Assembly: GCA_050731755.1 (NCBI GenBank)
Contig: JBOHPP010000013.1
Span: forward strand, 1-8,700
Direction: 5' to 3'
Source: JBOHPP01 sp050731755
GTDB taxonomy: Bacteria; Methylomirabilota; Methylomirabilia; Rokubacteriales; CSP1-6
DNA: 8,700 nt
Positions 1 to 7,800 of this stretch are shown piece after piece; position 1 is the first letter of the stretch, and each line of letters opens with the position of its first letter. The position numbers and the translations under genes were made by a program. Below the pieces are notes generated by a model. The model was not told where the DNA came from, made no database searches, and saw nothing but the letters and a program-made list of their open reading frames with translations.

Positions 1-230
1 GTGCGGGCGACCGCGCGGTCCAAGTCGCCGTCCTTCATGACGTCGCACGGCAACACCAGGGCGCGCCGGCCCGCCGCCCGCACGTCGGCGGCCAGGGCCT
101 CCAGCCGGTCCACGCGCCGGGCCGCCAGCGCCACGTCGGCACCCTGACGGGCGAACTCGCGCGCCAGGGCGGCGCCGATTCCCGACGAGGCGCCGGTGAT
201 GAACGCTACCTGCCCGGCGAAGCGCCCCAC
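1..230 (-). CDS. Short-chain dehydrogenase/reductase (SDR), N-terminal part, cut by window edge
   Basis: This encodes the first 76 residues of a classical SDR, an NAD(P)-dependent oxidoreductase acting on an alcohol or keto group; the rest lies beyond the left edge, so the catalytic Tyr-x3-Lys is not visible. The Rossmann start is clear: a beta strand followed by TGASSGIG (TGxxxGxG cofactor motif) near residues 11-18, then the AARRVDRLE stretch after the second strand, whose arginines suggest NADP preference, and LPCDV, whose Asp normally contacts the adenine ring. The start is taken as GTG at 228-230, because it places the glycine motif at the usual distance from the N terminus and no in-frame ATG lies nearby; the ribosome binding site is weak. 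It follows ridA by 50 nt on the same strand and may be the last visible gene of the transporter operon. The family is secure; the substrate is unknown. Confidence 0.85.
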   Translation of the reverse strand, partial: MGRFAGQVAFITGASSGIGAALAREFARQGADVALAARRVDRLEALAADVRAAGRRALVLPCDVMKDGDLDRAVAR

Positions 231-280
231 AAGTTCCGGATCATGGCGGTCCGGGCCTCGATCGTCAACTCGGTAGTGCG

Positions 281-676
281 TCAGGCCTTCTTCGGCGAGT
301 AGAACGTGCCTTCGACCTCGAAGAGGTCGTCCTGGGCCAGGCGTTGGATCTCCAGAATACTGCGCGGAGGATAAGGACCGCCGGCCCACAGTTCCTCCTG
401 CACCTTGTTGACCAGCGGGCGCAGGCGGGCCATGTCCGTCACGTAGACGACGAGGCGGACGGCGTCGCGCAGCGCCGCGCCCTCCGAGGCGGCAATGTGC
501 TCCATGTTGCGGAAGGCCTGGCGGATGCGCGCCTCGGCATCGGGCACCAGCGTGTTGGTCTTGGGATCGATGCCGCGCATGCCGGCGACGAAGACGAAGT
601 CGCCCGCGCGGGTGCCGAGGCTCCAGGTGCCCGTCGGGTTGATGGCGCCGGCCGGGGCGAGGATCTTCACACGCAT
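281..676 (-). CDS. RidA/YjgF/UK114-family enamine/imine deaminase
   Basis: This is a 131-residue protein, the usual length for the RidA family of small trimeric cytosolic proteins that hydrolyse reactive enamine/imine intermediates; some relatives are 2-aminomuconate deaminases in aromatic degradation. Family signs are the FVFVAGMRGID segment near residues 27-37 and the C-terminal block YPPRSILEIQRL followed by FEVEG. Arg105, which binds the substrate carboxylate in active RidA proteins, is present in PPRS, and acidic residues occur at 120 and 122, so an active deaminase is plausible. The ATG at 674-676 is chosen over upstream starts because a perfect AAGGAGG Shine-Dalgarno (plus strand 683-689) sits six nt before it and homology begins there. 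It lies 22 nt after tctA and 50 nt before the SDR gene. Its operon position suggests it clears an enamine/imine made during catabolism of the imported compound, which is inference. It ends with TGA. Confidence 0.88.
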   Translation of the reverse strand: MRVKILAPAGAINPTGTWSLGTRAGDFVFVAGMRGIDPKTNTLVPDAEARIRQAFRNMEHIAASEGAALRDAVRLVVYVTDMARLRPLVNKVQEELWAGGPYPPRSILEIQRLAQDDLFEVEGTFYSPKKA

Positions 677-682
677 GCGTGG

Positions 683-689
683 CCTCCTT
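683..689 (-). promoter_or_regulatory. Ribosome binding site of the RidA gene
   Basis: On the minus strand this reads AAGGAGG, fully complementary to the 16S anti-Shine-Dalgarno core, six nt before the ATG. It fixes the RidA start, and it sits in the 22-nt gap after tctA, which fits translation from a shared mRNA. Confidence 0.8.
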
Positions 690-698
690 GAGTGTGGT

Positions 699-2195
699 TC
701 ACGACCAGCGCTGCCGCCCGGCGGCGACGAGACGCGCGATGAGCGGCAGGGCGAGGGCGACAACCGTCGCCACCAGCATCACGGCGGAGGGCGTCGAGGA
801 CCAGAGCCCGCGTACATCGCCTCGCGCGATGGTGAGCGCCTGCAACAAAGAGCGCTCCATGAGCGGGCCGAGCACGAGCCCCAGAACGAGAGGGACGACG
901 TCGTAGCCGAGCGTGCGCATCGCGTAGCCGACGAGGCCGGCGGCGACCATGACCCACACGTCGAACAGGTTGTTGTTGTCGGCCAAGGCGGCGACCGCGC
1001 AGAGCACGAGCACGGCGGGCATGAGGTAGCGGGGCGGGATGGCCGCCACCCGGGCGAAGAGGCCGACGAGCGGCAGGTTCAGCAGGAGCAGCATCGCGTT
1101 GCCGACGTAGAAGCTGCCGATGACACCCCAGAACACGTGCGGGTGGTCACGCAGGAGAAAGGGCCCGGGCGTCACGCCGGTGAGCAGCATGCCGCTCAAG
1201 AGCACGGCGGTGGCGGGGGTGAACGGCAGGCCGAGCGACAAGAGCGGCACCATGCCTCCTCCGGCCGCCGCGTTGTTGGCGGCCTCGGGGCCGGCTACGC
1301 CTTCGATGGCGCCACGGCCGAGCTCTCCGCGGTACCTCGACACCCGCCGCTCGACGCCGTACGAGACGAAGGAGGCGATGGTCGCCGCCGGGCCGGGGAT
1401 GAGTCCCACCAGGAACCCGAGGGCCGTCCCGCGCAGCATCGGCGGCACGGCCCGCCGCAGCTCCTCGCGGCTCGGGTACAGCTCGCGAAACCTCACGCGC
1501 GCCGGCGCTGCCGCCGCTGCCGGCTCACCCATCAGCGACAGCACCTCGGCGACTCCGAACAGGCCGGCGGTGACGGCGATGAAGCTGAGCCCGGCCTGAG
1601 CCCCCGTCACATCGAAGGTGAAGCGCACGGTCCCGCCCAGCGGATCCATACCGACCGTCGACAGCATGATCCCGACGACCACCATGGTGAGAGATTTCAC
1701 CGGCGAGCGGCCAGTCAGGTTGGCGAGCACGACGAGACCGAACAGGGCGAAGGCGAAGTACTCGGAGGGGCCGAAGGCCAGCGCCGCTCGCGCCACGAAG
1801 GGCGCGAAGAGCTGGAGCGCGATCACGCTGCCGGTGCCGGCCACGAACGAGGCAATGGCCGCCACGGCCAGCGCCGCGCCCGCCCGCCCGCGCCGGGCCA
1901 GGCGGTAGCCGTCGATCGTGGTGACGACGCTGGCGGCCTCGCCCGGGACGTTGACCAGGATGGAGGTCGTGGAGCCTCCGTACATCGATCCATAGTAGAT
2001 GCCGGCGAGCATGATGAGCCCGGGCGTCGGCCCCAGCTTGATGGTAAGCGGCAGGACGAGAGCCATGGCGCCGGCGGGACCGAGCCCGGGCAGCACGCCG
2101 ACAATCGTGCCGAGCAGCACCCCGGCAAAACAGGCGACGAGGTTCGCAGGCTCGAGAGCGACGAGCAGCGCCGAAGCGATGCCAGACGCGGCCAC
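699..2195 (-). CDS. tctA: Tripartite tricarboxylate transporter large membrane subunit TctA
   Basis: This is the large, multi-spanning subunit of a TctCBA secondary transporter, which with TctB moves a carboxylate delivered by the periplasmic binding protein TctC, powered by an ion gradient. The protein is about 498 residues, the family's normal size, and mostly hydrophobic. Both conserved TctA blocks are visible: VGVLPGLGPAG near residues 33-42 with SILVNVPGEAASVVTTIDGY at about 78-97, and a second repeat-like block GPEAANNAAAGGGMVPLL at about 302-319. The start is not ATG; GTG at 2193-2195 matches the usual TctA N terminus, with TTG at 2196-2198 as the alternative. Either start lies within 8 nt of the tctB stop, implying translational coupling. 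It ends with TGA just before the RidA ribosome binding site. The family is certain; the substrate cannot be told from sequence. Confidence 0.95.
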   Translation of the reverse strand: MAASGIASALLVALEPANLVACFAGVLLGTIVGVLPGLGPAGAMALVLPLTIKLGPTPGLIMLAGIYYGSMYGGSTTSILVNVPGEAASVVTTIDGYRLARRGRAGAALAVAAIASFVAGTGSVIALQLFAPFVARAALAFGPSEYFAFALFGLVVLANLTGRSPVKSLTMVVVGIMLSTVGMDPLGGTVRFTFDVTGAQAGLSFIAVTAGLFGVAEVLSLMGEPAAAAAPARVRFRELYPSREELRRAVPPMLRGTALGFLVGLIPGPAATIASFVSYGVERRVSRYRGELGRGAIEGVAGPEAANNAAAGGGMVPLLSLGLPFTPATAVLLSGMLLTGVTPGPFLLRDHPHVFWGVIGSFYVGNAMLLLLNLPLVGLFARVAAIPPRYLMPAVLVLCAVAALADNNNLFDVWVMVAAGLVGYAMRTLGYDVVPLVLGLVLGPLMERSLLQALTIARGDVRGLWSSTPSAVMLVATVVALALPLIARLVAAGRQRWS

Positions 2196-2203
2196 CAAAC
2201 GCT

Positions 2204-2713
2204 CTAGTGGAACAGACCCGCGGGGAGCGGGAGGCCCAGCCAGACCGCGAAGAGCAGGTAGGTGGCGACGGTGACGCCGGCGGCGAGCAGCGCGGGCCGC
2301 CACCAGCCGGGCGCCCCCATGAGCCGCGCGGCGAGGACGACGAGCGCAAACGACGCCGCGAGGAAGCCGAGGATGCCGAGACTCGCGGCGTAGGCCACGA
2401 GGAGGCCAACCATGAGGAACTGATCGTGGCGACCCGGCGCGCGAGCGCTGGCCCGGCGCACTGGCGGCTGATCCGCGACCTCACGGCTGTCAACAGACGG
2501 CTCGGCCCGCTCGCGCCGGTGCCCGGGCGCGACGAGCTGCCAGCTCGCGAGGAGGAGCAGCGCAACGCCGGCGACGAGAGGAACGACTCCCGGGCCCGGC
2601 GTGGCCAGAGCGTCGAGCGGGTACTGGCGGCTGGCGTAGAGGTACGCGAGCGCGAGCACGGCGAGGCCGGCCACGCTCCAGCGGTCACGGCGGGCCTCAG
2701 GGCCGGATGCCAT
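2204..2713 (-). CDS. tctB: Tripartite tricarboxylate transporter small membrane subunit TctB
   Basis: This 169-residue membrane protein lies between tctC and tctA, the standard place for the poorly conserved TctB subunit. Hydrophobic stretches fall near residues 12-27, 41-62, 98-130 (probably two helices) and 138-160. They are separated by a charged, Arg-rich loop at about 64-97 that is probably cytoplasmic. TctB belongs to the transporter's membrane part and is needed for transport along with TctA. The start is ATG at 2711-2713, 14 nt after the tctC stop; the Shine-Dalgarno is weak, so coupling to tctC translation is likely. It ends with TAG, 8 nt before the tctA GTG. The assignment rests on size, hydrophobicity and gene order more than on motifs. 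Confidence 0.88.
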   Translation of the reverse strand: MASGPEARRDRWSVAGLAVLALAYLYASRQYPLDALATPGPGVVPLVAGVALLLLASWQLVAPGHRRERAEPSVDSREVADQPPVRRASARAPGRHDQFLMVGLLVAYAASLGILGFLAASFALVVLAARLMGAPGWWRPALLAAGVTVATYLLFAVWLGLPLPAGLFH

Positions 2714-2727
2714 GGCGTCGTGGGGCG

Positions 2728-3675
2728 CTACTGCTTCTTGAGCCCGATCTGCTCCATCAGCGTCGCGATCTCCCGGTCGTCCTGCGCGATGAACCGGTCG
2801 AAGTCCTGGGCCCCGCGGATCTCGACGGTGGCGCCCATCCGGGTGGCGAAGTCGCGGAACTCCGCGCTCTGGGCCGCCTGGACGAACGCCCGCTCGAGGC
2901 GAGCGATCACCGCCTCCGGCGTGCCCTTGGGAACGGCGATGCCCCGCCAGAGCGCCATGGTCAGATCGCTGCCGCTCTCCTTGAGCGTGGGGACGTCGGG
3001 AAGGCTCGGCAGCCGCTGCTCGCCGCTGATAGCGAGCACGCGGACCTGCCGGCCCGTCACCTGGGCCATGATCTCGGCCGGCAGCTGCACGCTGGCCTCG
3101 ATCTTGTCGCCGAGCACTGTGGTGACCGCCAGCTCGCGCCCGAAGGGCACGTGGGTGAAGCGGACGCCGCTGCGGTTCTCGAAGGCGACCGCCATGAGGT
3201 GCGTGAAGCTGCCACGGCCGGAGTTGCCGATGCGGACCTCGCCCGGACGTCCTTTGGCGTGGGCGAGGAACTCCCGGACGTCTTTCCATGGCGCGTCGGC
3301 CTTGACCGCGAGCGACACCGGCTCGCTGGTGAGCTGCGCCACCCCGGCGAACGCGGTGTAGTCGAACTTCATGTTGCCGGCGTGGTAGGCGGTGCTGATG
3401 CTGTTGGAGTTCCACACCAGGTTGTAGCCGTCGGCCGCCTGGCTCTTGACGTGGCTGTAGCCGATGGCGCCGCCGGCCCCGGTGCGGTTGACCACGGCGA
3501 CCGGTTGGCCGAGGTCCTTCGCCGCTGCCTCGGCGAGCTTGCGGGCCAGGAGGTCAGCGGCGCTTCCCGCGCCGAACAGCACGGTCAGCTCGATCGGCTT
3601 CGTAGGAAAGGTCTGCCCCCACGCCGGGGGAACGACCGCCAGCAGGAAGGCAGCCAGCGCGATCAGTCGCGTCAT
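2728..3675 (-). CDS. tctC: Tripartite tricarboxylate transporter substrate-binding protein, TctC/Bug family
   Basis: This is a 315-residue periplasmic solute-binding protein of the TctC/Bug family, close to the usual 320. Residues 1-20 are a signal peptide: a positive start, a hydrophobic core, and an Ala-Trp-Gly / Gln cleavage-like end. The mature protein begins FPTKPIELTVLFGAGSAADL, the hallmark opening of the family (strand, then a glycine-rich loop that contacts the ligand). VNRTGAGGAIG at about 65-75 is the second conserved loop, and LPDVPTLKE near residue 230 is another family signature. It captures a carboxylated compound and hands it to TctB/TctA. The start ATG at 3673-3675 is preceded by GAGAGG, which overlaps the stop codon of the upstream dehydrogenase (10-nt gap), arguing for one mRNA. 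The ligand is unknown, because Bug proteins bind very diverse acids. Confidence 0.95.
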   Translation of the reverse strand: MTRLIALAAFLLAVVPPAWGQTFPTKPIELTVLFGAGSAADLLARKLAEAAAKDLGQPVAVVNRTGAGGAIGYSHVKSQAADGYNLVWNSNSISTAYHAGNMKFDYTAFAGVAQLTSEPVSLAVKADAPWKDVREFLAHAKGRPGEVRIGNSGRGSFTHLMAVAFENRSGVRFTHVPFGRELAVTTVLGDKIEASVQLPAEIMAQVTGRQVRVLAISGEQRLPSLPDVPTLKESGSDLTMALWRGIAVPKGTPEAVIARLERAFVQAAQSAEFRDFATRMGATVEIRGAQDFDRFIAQDDREIATLMEQIGLKKQ

Positions 3676-3685
3676 GGGTGACCTC

Positions 3686-4753
3686 TCAAGGATGGAAGAT
3701 GACCTTGATGGGATCGCCGATCCGCTTCTCGACGACCTCGAAGCCGCGGTGCACCTCGGCCAGTGGGAAGGTCTGGCTGACCAGCGGCTTGGCGCGGACA
3801 CGGCCGGCCGCCAAGAGCGCCAGCGCCCGGCCCACGCTCGTCCCGCCCTCGCCGCGCTCGGTATAGATGGTGAGGTTGCGCCGCACGGCATCGCTGACAT
3901 CGGCGGTGACGGGACCGTGGTAGAAGGCGACGATGATCACGCGGCCGCCCGGCTTGGTCATCTTGATGGCCTGGTCGAAGGTGTCGTCGCCGCCCGCGCA
4001 GTCGATGGTGACGTCGGCGCCGCGGCCGCCGGTCGCCTCACCCACGGCCGCCACCGGATCCTGCTCGCGCGAGTTCACCGTGAGGTCGGCGCCCAGCTCC
4101 TTGCCCAGCAGCAGCCGCGCGGGGCGCGTGCCGGTCAGGATCACGCGCACGGCGCCCAGCGCCTTAACGAGCTGGAGCGCCATGAGGCCGATGGGCCCCG
4201 GGCCCAGCACCGCCACCGTCTCTCCGGCGAAGTAGCCGCCGGCCCGCTCGAGGCCATAGAGCGGGCTGCCTGCCGTCATCACCACCACCGCCTCCTCGTA
4301 CGACACGCTGTCGGGGATGCGGAAGAGCGTGTTGACGTGGTTCAGCGCGTACTCGGCTAGCCCGCCGTTGGTCGTGAACCCGTTGGCTCGGTGGCCCCGC
4401 TTGGCGTTGCCGAAGTTGAGACAGGCGGTGTAGAGCCCGCGGATGCAGTTCTCGCACCGCCGACAGCCCATGTGCGCCTCGACGACCACCCGGTCGCCCA
4501 CCCGAAACTCATCCACGGTGCTGCCGACCGCCACCACGTCGCCCGCGTACTCGTGGCCGAAGATGAACTCGCCGTACGGGGGCATGTGGGGCAGCCCCTG
4601 GTGGATGAGTTTGAGGTCCGTCCCTCAGACGCCGCAGGCGCGCACGCGGACCAGCACGTCCTCGGGCCCGGGTTGGGGCACCGGCCGCTCTTGCAGCTCG
4701 AAGCGGTGCGGCGCCATCAGCACCGTGGCCCGCATGGTCCTGGGAAGGGTCAT
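3686..4753 (-). CDS. Zinc-type medium-chain alcohol dehydrogenase with in-frame UGA at the catalytic Cys (candidate selenoprotein)
   Basis: This is a 356-codon gene for a cytosolic MDR-family dehydrogenase oxidising an alcohol with NAD(P). Residues 1-42 are a normal GroES-like start ending RACGV; codon 43 is TGA, where relatives have the catalytic zinc Cys, and the frame continues GTDLKLIHQGLP. GHE follows with the His67 ligand, then the structural-zinc cysteines 97, 100, 103 and 111 at classical spacing. The Rossmann motif LGPGPIG is at 183-189, and the domain runs to a proper TGA end. The ATG at 4751-4753 has an AAAGGAG site 5 nt upstream. No other lesion is visible. If UGA is read as selenocysteine the product is about 355 residues. 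If not, a 42-residue stub is made, with possible restart at ATG 4583-4585 giving 299 residues without the ligand. Ser163 seems to replace the third zinc ligand. The family is certain; the Sec reading is unproven, and nonsense mutation or base-call error is possible. Confidence 0.85.
4588..4598 (-). other. Small GC hairpin 26-36 nt downstream of the in-frame UGA (possible SECIS element, weak)
   Basis: The mRNA reads GGGG-CUG-CCCC: a four-pair GC stem with a three-base loop, about 30 nt after the UGA, within the distance at which bacterial SECIS apical loops lie. The loop does not begin with the G expected in canonical elements unless the top pair opens, and no long lower stem is obvious. It lies inside conserved coding sequence, so it may be fortuitous. 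Confidence 0.25.
4609..4630 (-). other. Hairpin enclosing the in-frame UGA codon
   Basis: In the mRNA, UGAGG pairs with CCUCA around the six-base loop GACGGA. Beyond one C-A mismatch, two more pairs (G-C, U-A) extend the stem. The UGA therefore forms part of a hairpin base. This resembles, but does not match, a bacterial SECIS, where the codon sits at the foot of a longer stem. It could be chance in GC-rich coding sequence. Confidence 0.3.
4625..4627 (-). other. In-frame TGA codon 43 of the dehydrogenase (candidate selenocysteine codon)
   Basis: The flanking codons are GCC TGC GGC GTC TGA GGG ACG GAC, in one frame with both halves of the dehydrogenase. Family proteins read Ala-Cys-Gly-Val-Cys-Gly-Thr-Asp here, so TGA stands for the catalytic zinc ligand Cys, one base from TGC. 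The ends of ridA, tctA, this gene and the cyclase gene all use TGA as a true stop, so the organism does not read every TGA as sense. Recoding would have to depend on local context. Confidence 0.6.
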
Positions 4754-4758
4754 CGCCG

Positions 4759-4765
4759 CTCCTTT
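4759..4765 (-). promoter_or_regulatory. Ribosome binding site of the alcohol dehydrogenase
   Basis: On the minus strand this is AAAGGAG, five nt before ATG 4751-4753. It shows that translation is set up at the true N terminus upstream of the TGA, so the first 42 codons are still an active part of the gene rather than decayed remains. Confidence 0.75.
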
Positions 4766-4770
4766 CCGCC

Positions 4771-4793
4771 GCGCCCCCGCCGGGCGGCAGCGC
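4771..4793 (-). other. GC-rich interrupted inverted repeat between the regulator and dehydrogenase genes
   Basis: GCGC arms at the ends and an inner CCGCC/GGCGG pair, separated by a 2x2 internal loop, can form a strong hairpin in the 59-nt gap after the cyclase gene stop. No T-run follows on either strand, so it is not a standard intrinsic terminator. It could be a processing or attenuating hairpin that sets the dehydrogenase operon apart from the regulator, or chance in GC-rich sequence. Confidence 0.35.
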
Positions 4794-4812
4794 CAGAAGA
4801 CTAGCACGCGGG

Positions 4813-7800
4813 TCACGGCCGCCCTAACGCCTCGGCGCGCGCCGCCCAAAATTCCATCCCGAGCGCGCGGTAGATCGAAGTTGCCGCCGACAGATGCTCG
4901 GCGGCGCGGTGGCGGTTGTCGGGTGCCCAGGCGCGAGCCAGCGCGGCGTGGCAGTGCGCGGCCTCCGGCCGGGTGCCGAGAGTCTGCGCCAGCCGCAACG
5001 CCTGCTCGAGTTGCTCGCGGGCCTGCGGGTGTCCCTCGGGGGCGGCGCCGAGCAGCACTTCGGCCTCGAGCCGGCGCAGCGGAGCCTCATACCCGAGGGC
5101 GTCCCGCTCGGCCACCAGGGCCAGCCCTCGCGCGATCTCTTCACGGGCCTCCACTGGCCGGCCGGACGCCAGGTAAGCGGTGGCGGTCACGGTGCCGTAG
5201 CGGGTCCACTGCGTAATGAACGATCCCACCCTCCGCTCGAGGGCGCGCTGCAGGTGCTCCCGGCCCTGGTCGGCCTTTCCCAGTAGCGCGACGGCCAGCG
5301 CCAGATAGAGCGAGTTGGCCACGATACCCTGGGTCAAGTCGTGCTCATGGCCGATGGCCAGCCCGCGTTCGAGCATCGGCACCGCCGCCGTCAGGTCTCC
5401 GCGGCCGATGTGAACGTAGCCCAGGTAGGCGCTGGCGATCGACATGCTGGACGCGTGGCGGATCTCGTCGGCCATCCGGAGCCCCTCGGTGGCCGAGGCG
5501 AGGGCCGCGTCGAGCTGGCCGACCGCGCTCTGAACCTCGGATCGCCAGCAGCAGAGGCTCACAAAGATGGGGAATACCAGGCCCGGCTCCTCGGCGGAGT
5601 CTCCGGGTGAGCCGAAGAGGGCGATGCCTTCGCCGAACTCTCCGATCGCCTCCTGAAAACGACCGAGGTCGCGACAGCAGAGCCCCGCGATGAACTGCGC
5701 GTAGCTGCGCGTCCGGAGGTCGGTGGAGGCCGCGCGGGCGAACGCTTCGCGCGCCTTCTCGATGGCCGACGCGAACGTTCCCGGAATGAGGCCAGTCACC
5801 GCCATCGCCTGCGCCTGGCGAACCTGGACCTTGGCCAGCCGCGGCCCATCGCCGAGCGCACGGGCCAGCGCCTCGGCCTTCTCGCCGAGCTGAGGTAGCC
5901 CCTCGAGTTGCCCGTTGGAGATTCGGGTGACCCACGCCTCCAGATACGCGTCGAGCTTGAAGGTAGGATCAGCGCGCTCGCCGAGCCGCTCCAACGCTTC
6001 GATGGCCGCGTCGTAGAACGAGCCCCCGACCTTCATTCGGCCCTGAGCCAGCGCCTGCTCCCCCGCCTGGTAGAGGTAGCGCGCGGCCTGCTCCCACATC
6101 TCGCCGCGGACGGCATGGTGGGCAAGCAGCTCGATGTGCCCAGGCCCCTGGGAAGAGCCGCGCTGTTCGAGCGCGCCGAGCACTCGCTCGTGGAGGATGC
6201 GCCGTCGCTCGCGCAGCAGCGTCTGGTAGGCGACCTCCAGCGTCAGCGCGTGCTTGAAGGTGTACTCGAGCTCGGGGAACAGGCTCGCCTCGTAAAGGAA
6301 TTCGGCAGCCTGCAGTTGGGCCAGGCCTCCCCGAAGCTCGTCCGGGGTCCGCTCGGCGATGGCCTCGAGAAGCCCGAACGGCACGTCCTTGCCCACCACG
6401 GCGGCCTCCTGCAGCAGGTGCTTGACGGGCAATGGCAGGCGGTCGATCCGAGCCGCCAGCACCGCCTGGACCGTCGCCGGCACCTGGACGGTTTCCACCG
6501 GGCGGCCGAGCCGGAAAGCGCCTGGCACGCCGGTGATGATGCCCGTTTCGGCCAGCGTGCGGACGGTCTCCTCCAGAAAGAAGGGATTGCCCTCGGTGCG
6601 CTCGATCAATACCCGACGGAGCGGGTCGAGCGCCGGATCGCTCCCGAGGAGAATCTCCAGCAGCTCCGCCGCGCTGCCCTTGGACAGCGGGTCGATGCGA
6701 AGTTGCGTGTAGTACGTCTTGCTTCCCCACCCGTGTTGGTACTCCGGCCGGTAGTTGACCAACAGCAGCATCCGCGCCGTGGGGAGGCTCTCGACCAGAC
6801 TGTCCAACAGCGTCTGAGTTTCGGAGTCGATCCAGTGCAGGTCCTCGAACACGACCAGGAGAGGTTGGATCTGGCTCTCACGGACCAGGATGCGCTTCAC
6901 GGCGTCGAATGTCCGCTGGCGGCGCACGGAGGGATCCAGGGCGTCCCACTGCGGGTCCTCCATCACCGCCCCGAGGAGCGTGAGGACGGCCGGCAAGACA
7001 GGCTTGAGGCTCTCGTCCAGCGTCACGAGCTTCCCCGTCAGCTTCTCACGCACGGTCCGGGGATCGTCGTGCTCCTCGATCCGGAAGTATGCCCGGAGAA
7101 GCTCGATGACGGGCAGGTAGGAGGCGGCCCGTCCGTACGAGACCGAGGTGCTCTCCAGAATCCGCCAGGCTTCGGTGCGGTGTGAATGGGTGAATTCCCA
7201 GAAGAGCCGCGACTTGCCGACGCCTGCCTCGCCTACCACGGCCACGACGTGGCCGTGCCCGCCCTGGACGCGGGCGAGCACCTGGCGAAGCTGCTCCATC
7301 TCGGAGTCGCGTCCCACGAAGCGCGAGAGCCCGCGGGCGGCGGTCGCATGCAGCCGCGAGCGCGCGGTGGCGGCGCCGGTGACTGCGTAGACCTCCAGGG
7401 GCGCTTCGAGCCCCTTGACGGGACGCGGGCCGAGAGGCTTGACCGTCACGTAACCCTCGACGAGACGCAGGGTGTCGGGCGTAGCGAGGATGGAGCCCGG
7501 CATGGCCATCTGCTCCATGCGAGCAGCCAGGTGTGTCGTCTGGCCGACGGCCGTGTAGTCCATGTGGAGGTCGCTGCCGATCGAGCGCACGACGACCTCG
7601 CCGGAGTTCAAACCAACGCGGATGTGCACCGGCACACCGACAGTCCGGTGCAGCTCCTCAGCGTACCGCTTGACAGTCTCCTGCATCCGCAGCCCGGCAT
7701 AGCAGGCGCGGACGGCATGATCTTCGTGGGCCAGCGGCGCCCCGAAGAGCGCCATGATCCCGTCGCCCATCACCTGGTTCACCGTGCCGTCGTAGCGATG

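Noticed and set aside
495..2207. Long plus-strand open frame (about 570 codons) opposite ridA and tctA
   Set aside because: Its product is low-complexity, rich in Arg, Gly, Glu and His, with no domain, and it lies antisense to the well-conserved TctA. Long antisense frames are common in GC-rich genomes.
2714..3415. An N-terminal extension of tctB reaching into tctC
   Set aside because: The extension is Arg/Gly-rich, without motifs, and overlaps tctC in another frame; the TctB membrane protein starts cleanly at ATG 2711-2713.
3686..4585. Annotating the dehydrogenase as a stand-alone 299-residue gene starting at ATG 4583-4585
   Set aside because: It would discard the N-terminal 56 codons, which match the family, stay in frame and have the best ribosome binding site. 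The break is only the single TGA.
3686..4753. A general stop-to-sense genetic code (UGA read everywhere as an amino acid)
   Set aside because: ridA, tctA, the dehydrogenase and the cyclase gene all end at TGA at the expected family length, so UGA is a normal stop here.
4771..4793. Intrinsic terminator between the regulator and the dehydrogenase
   Set aside because: The hairpin is strong but no T-run follows on either strand; it is kept only as an inverted repeat.
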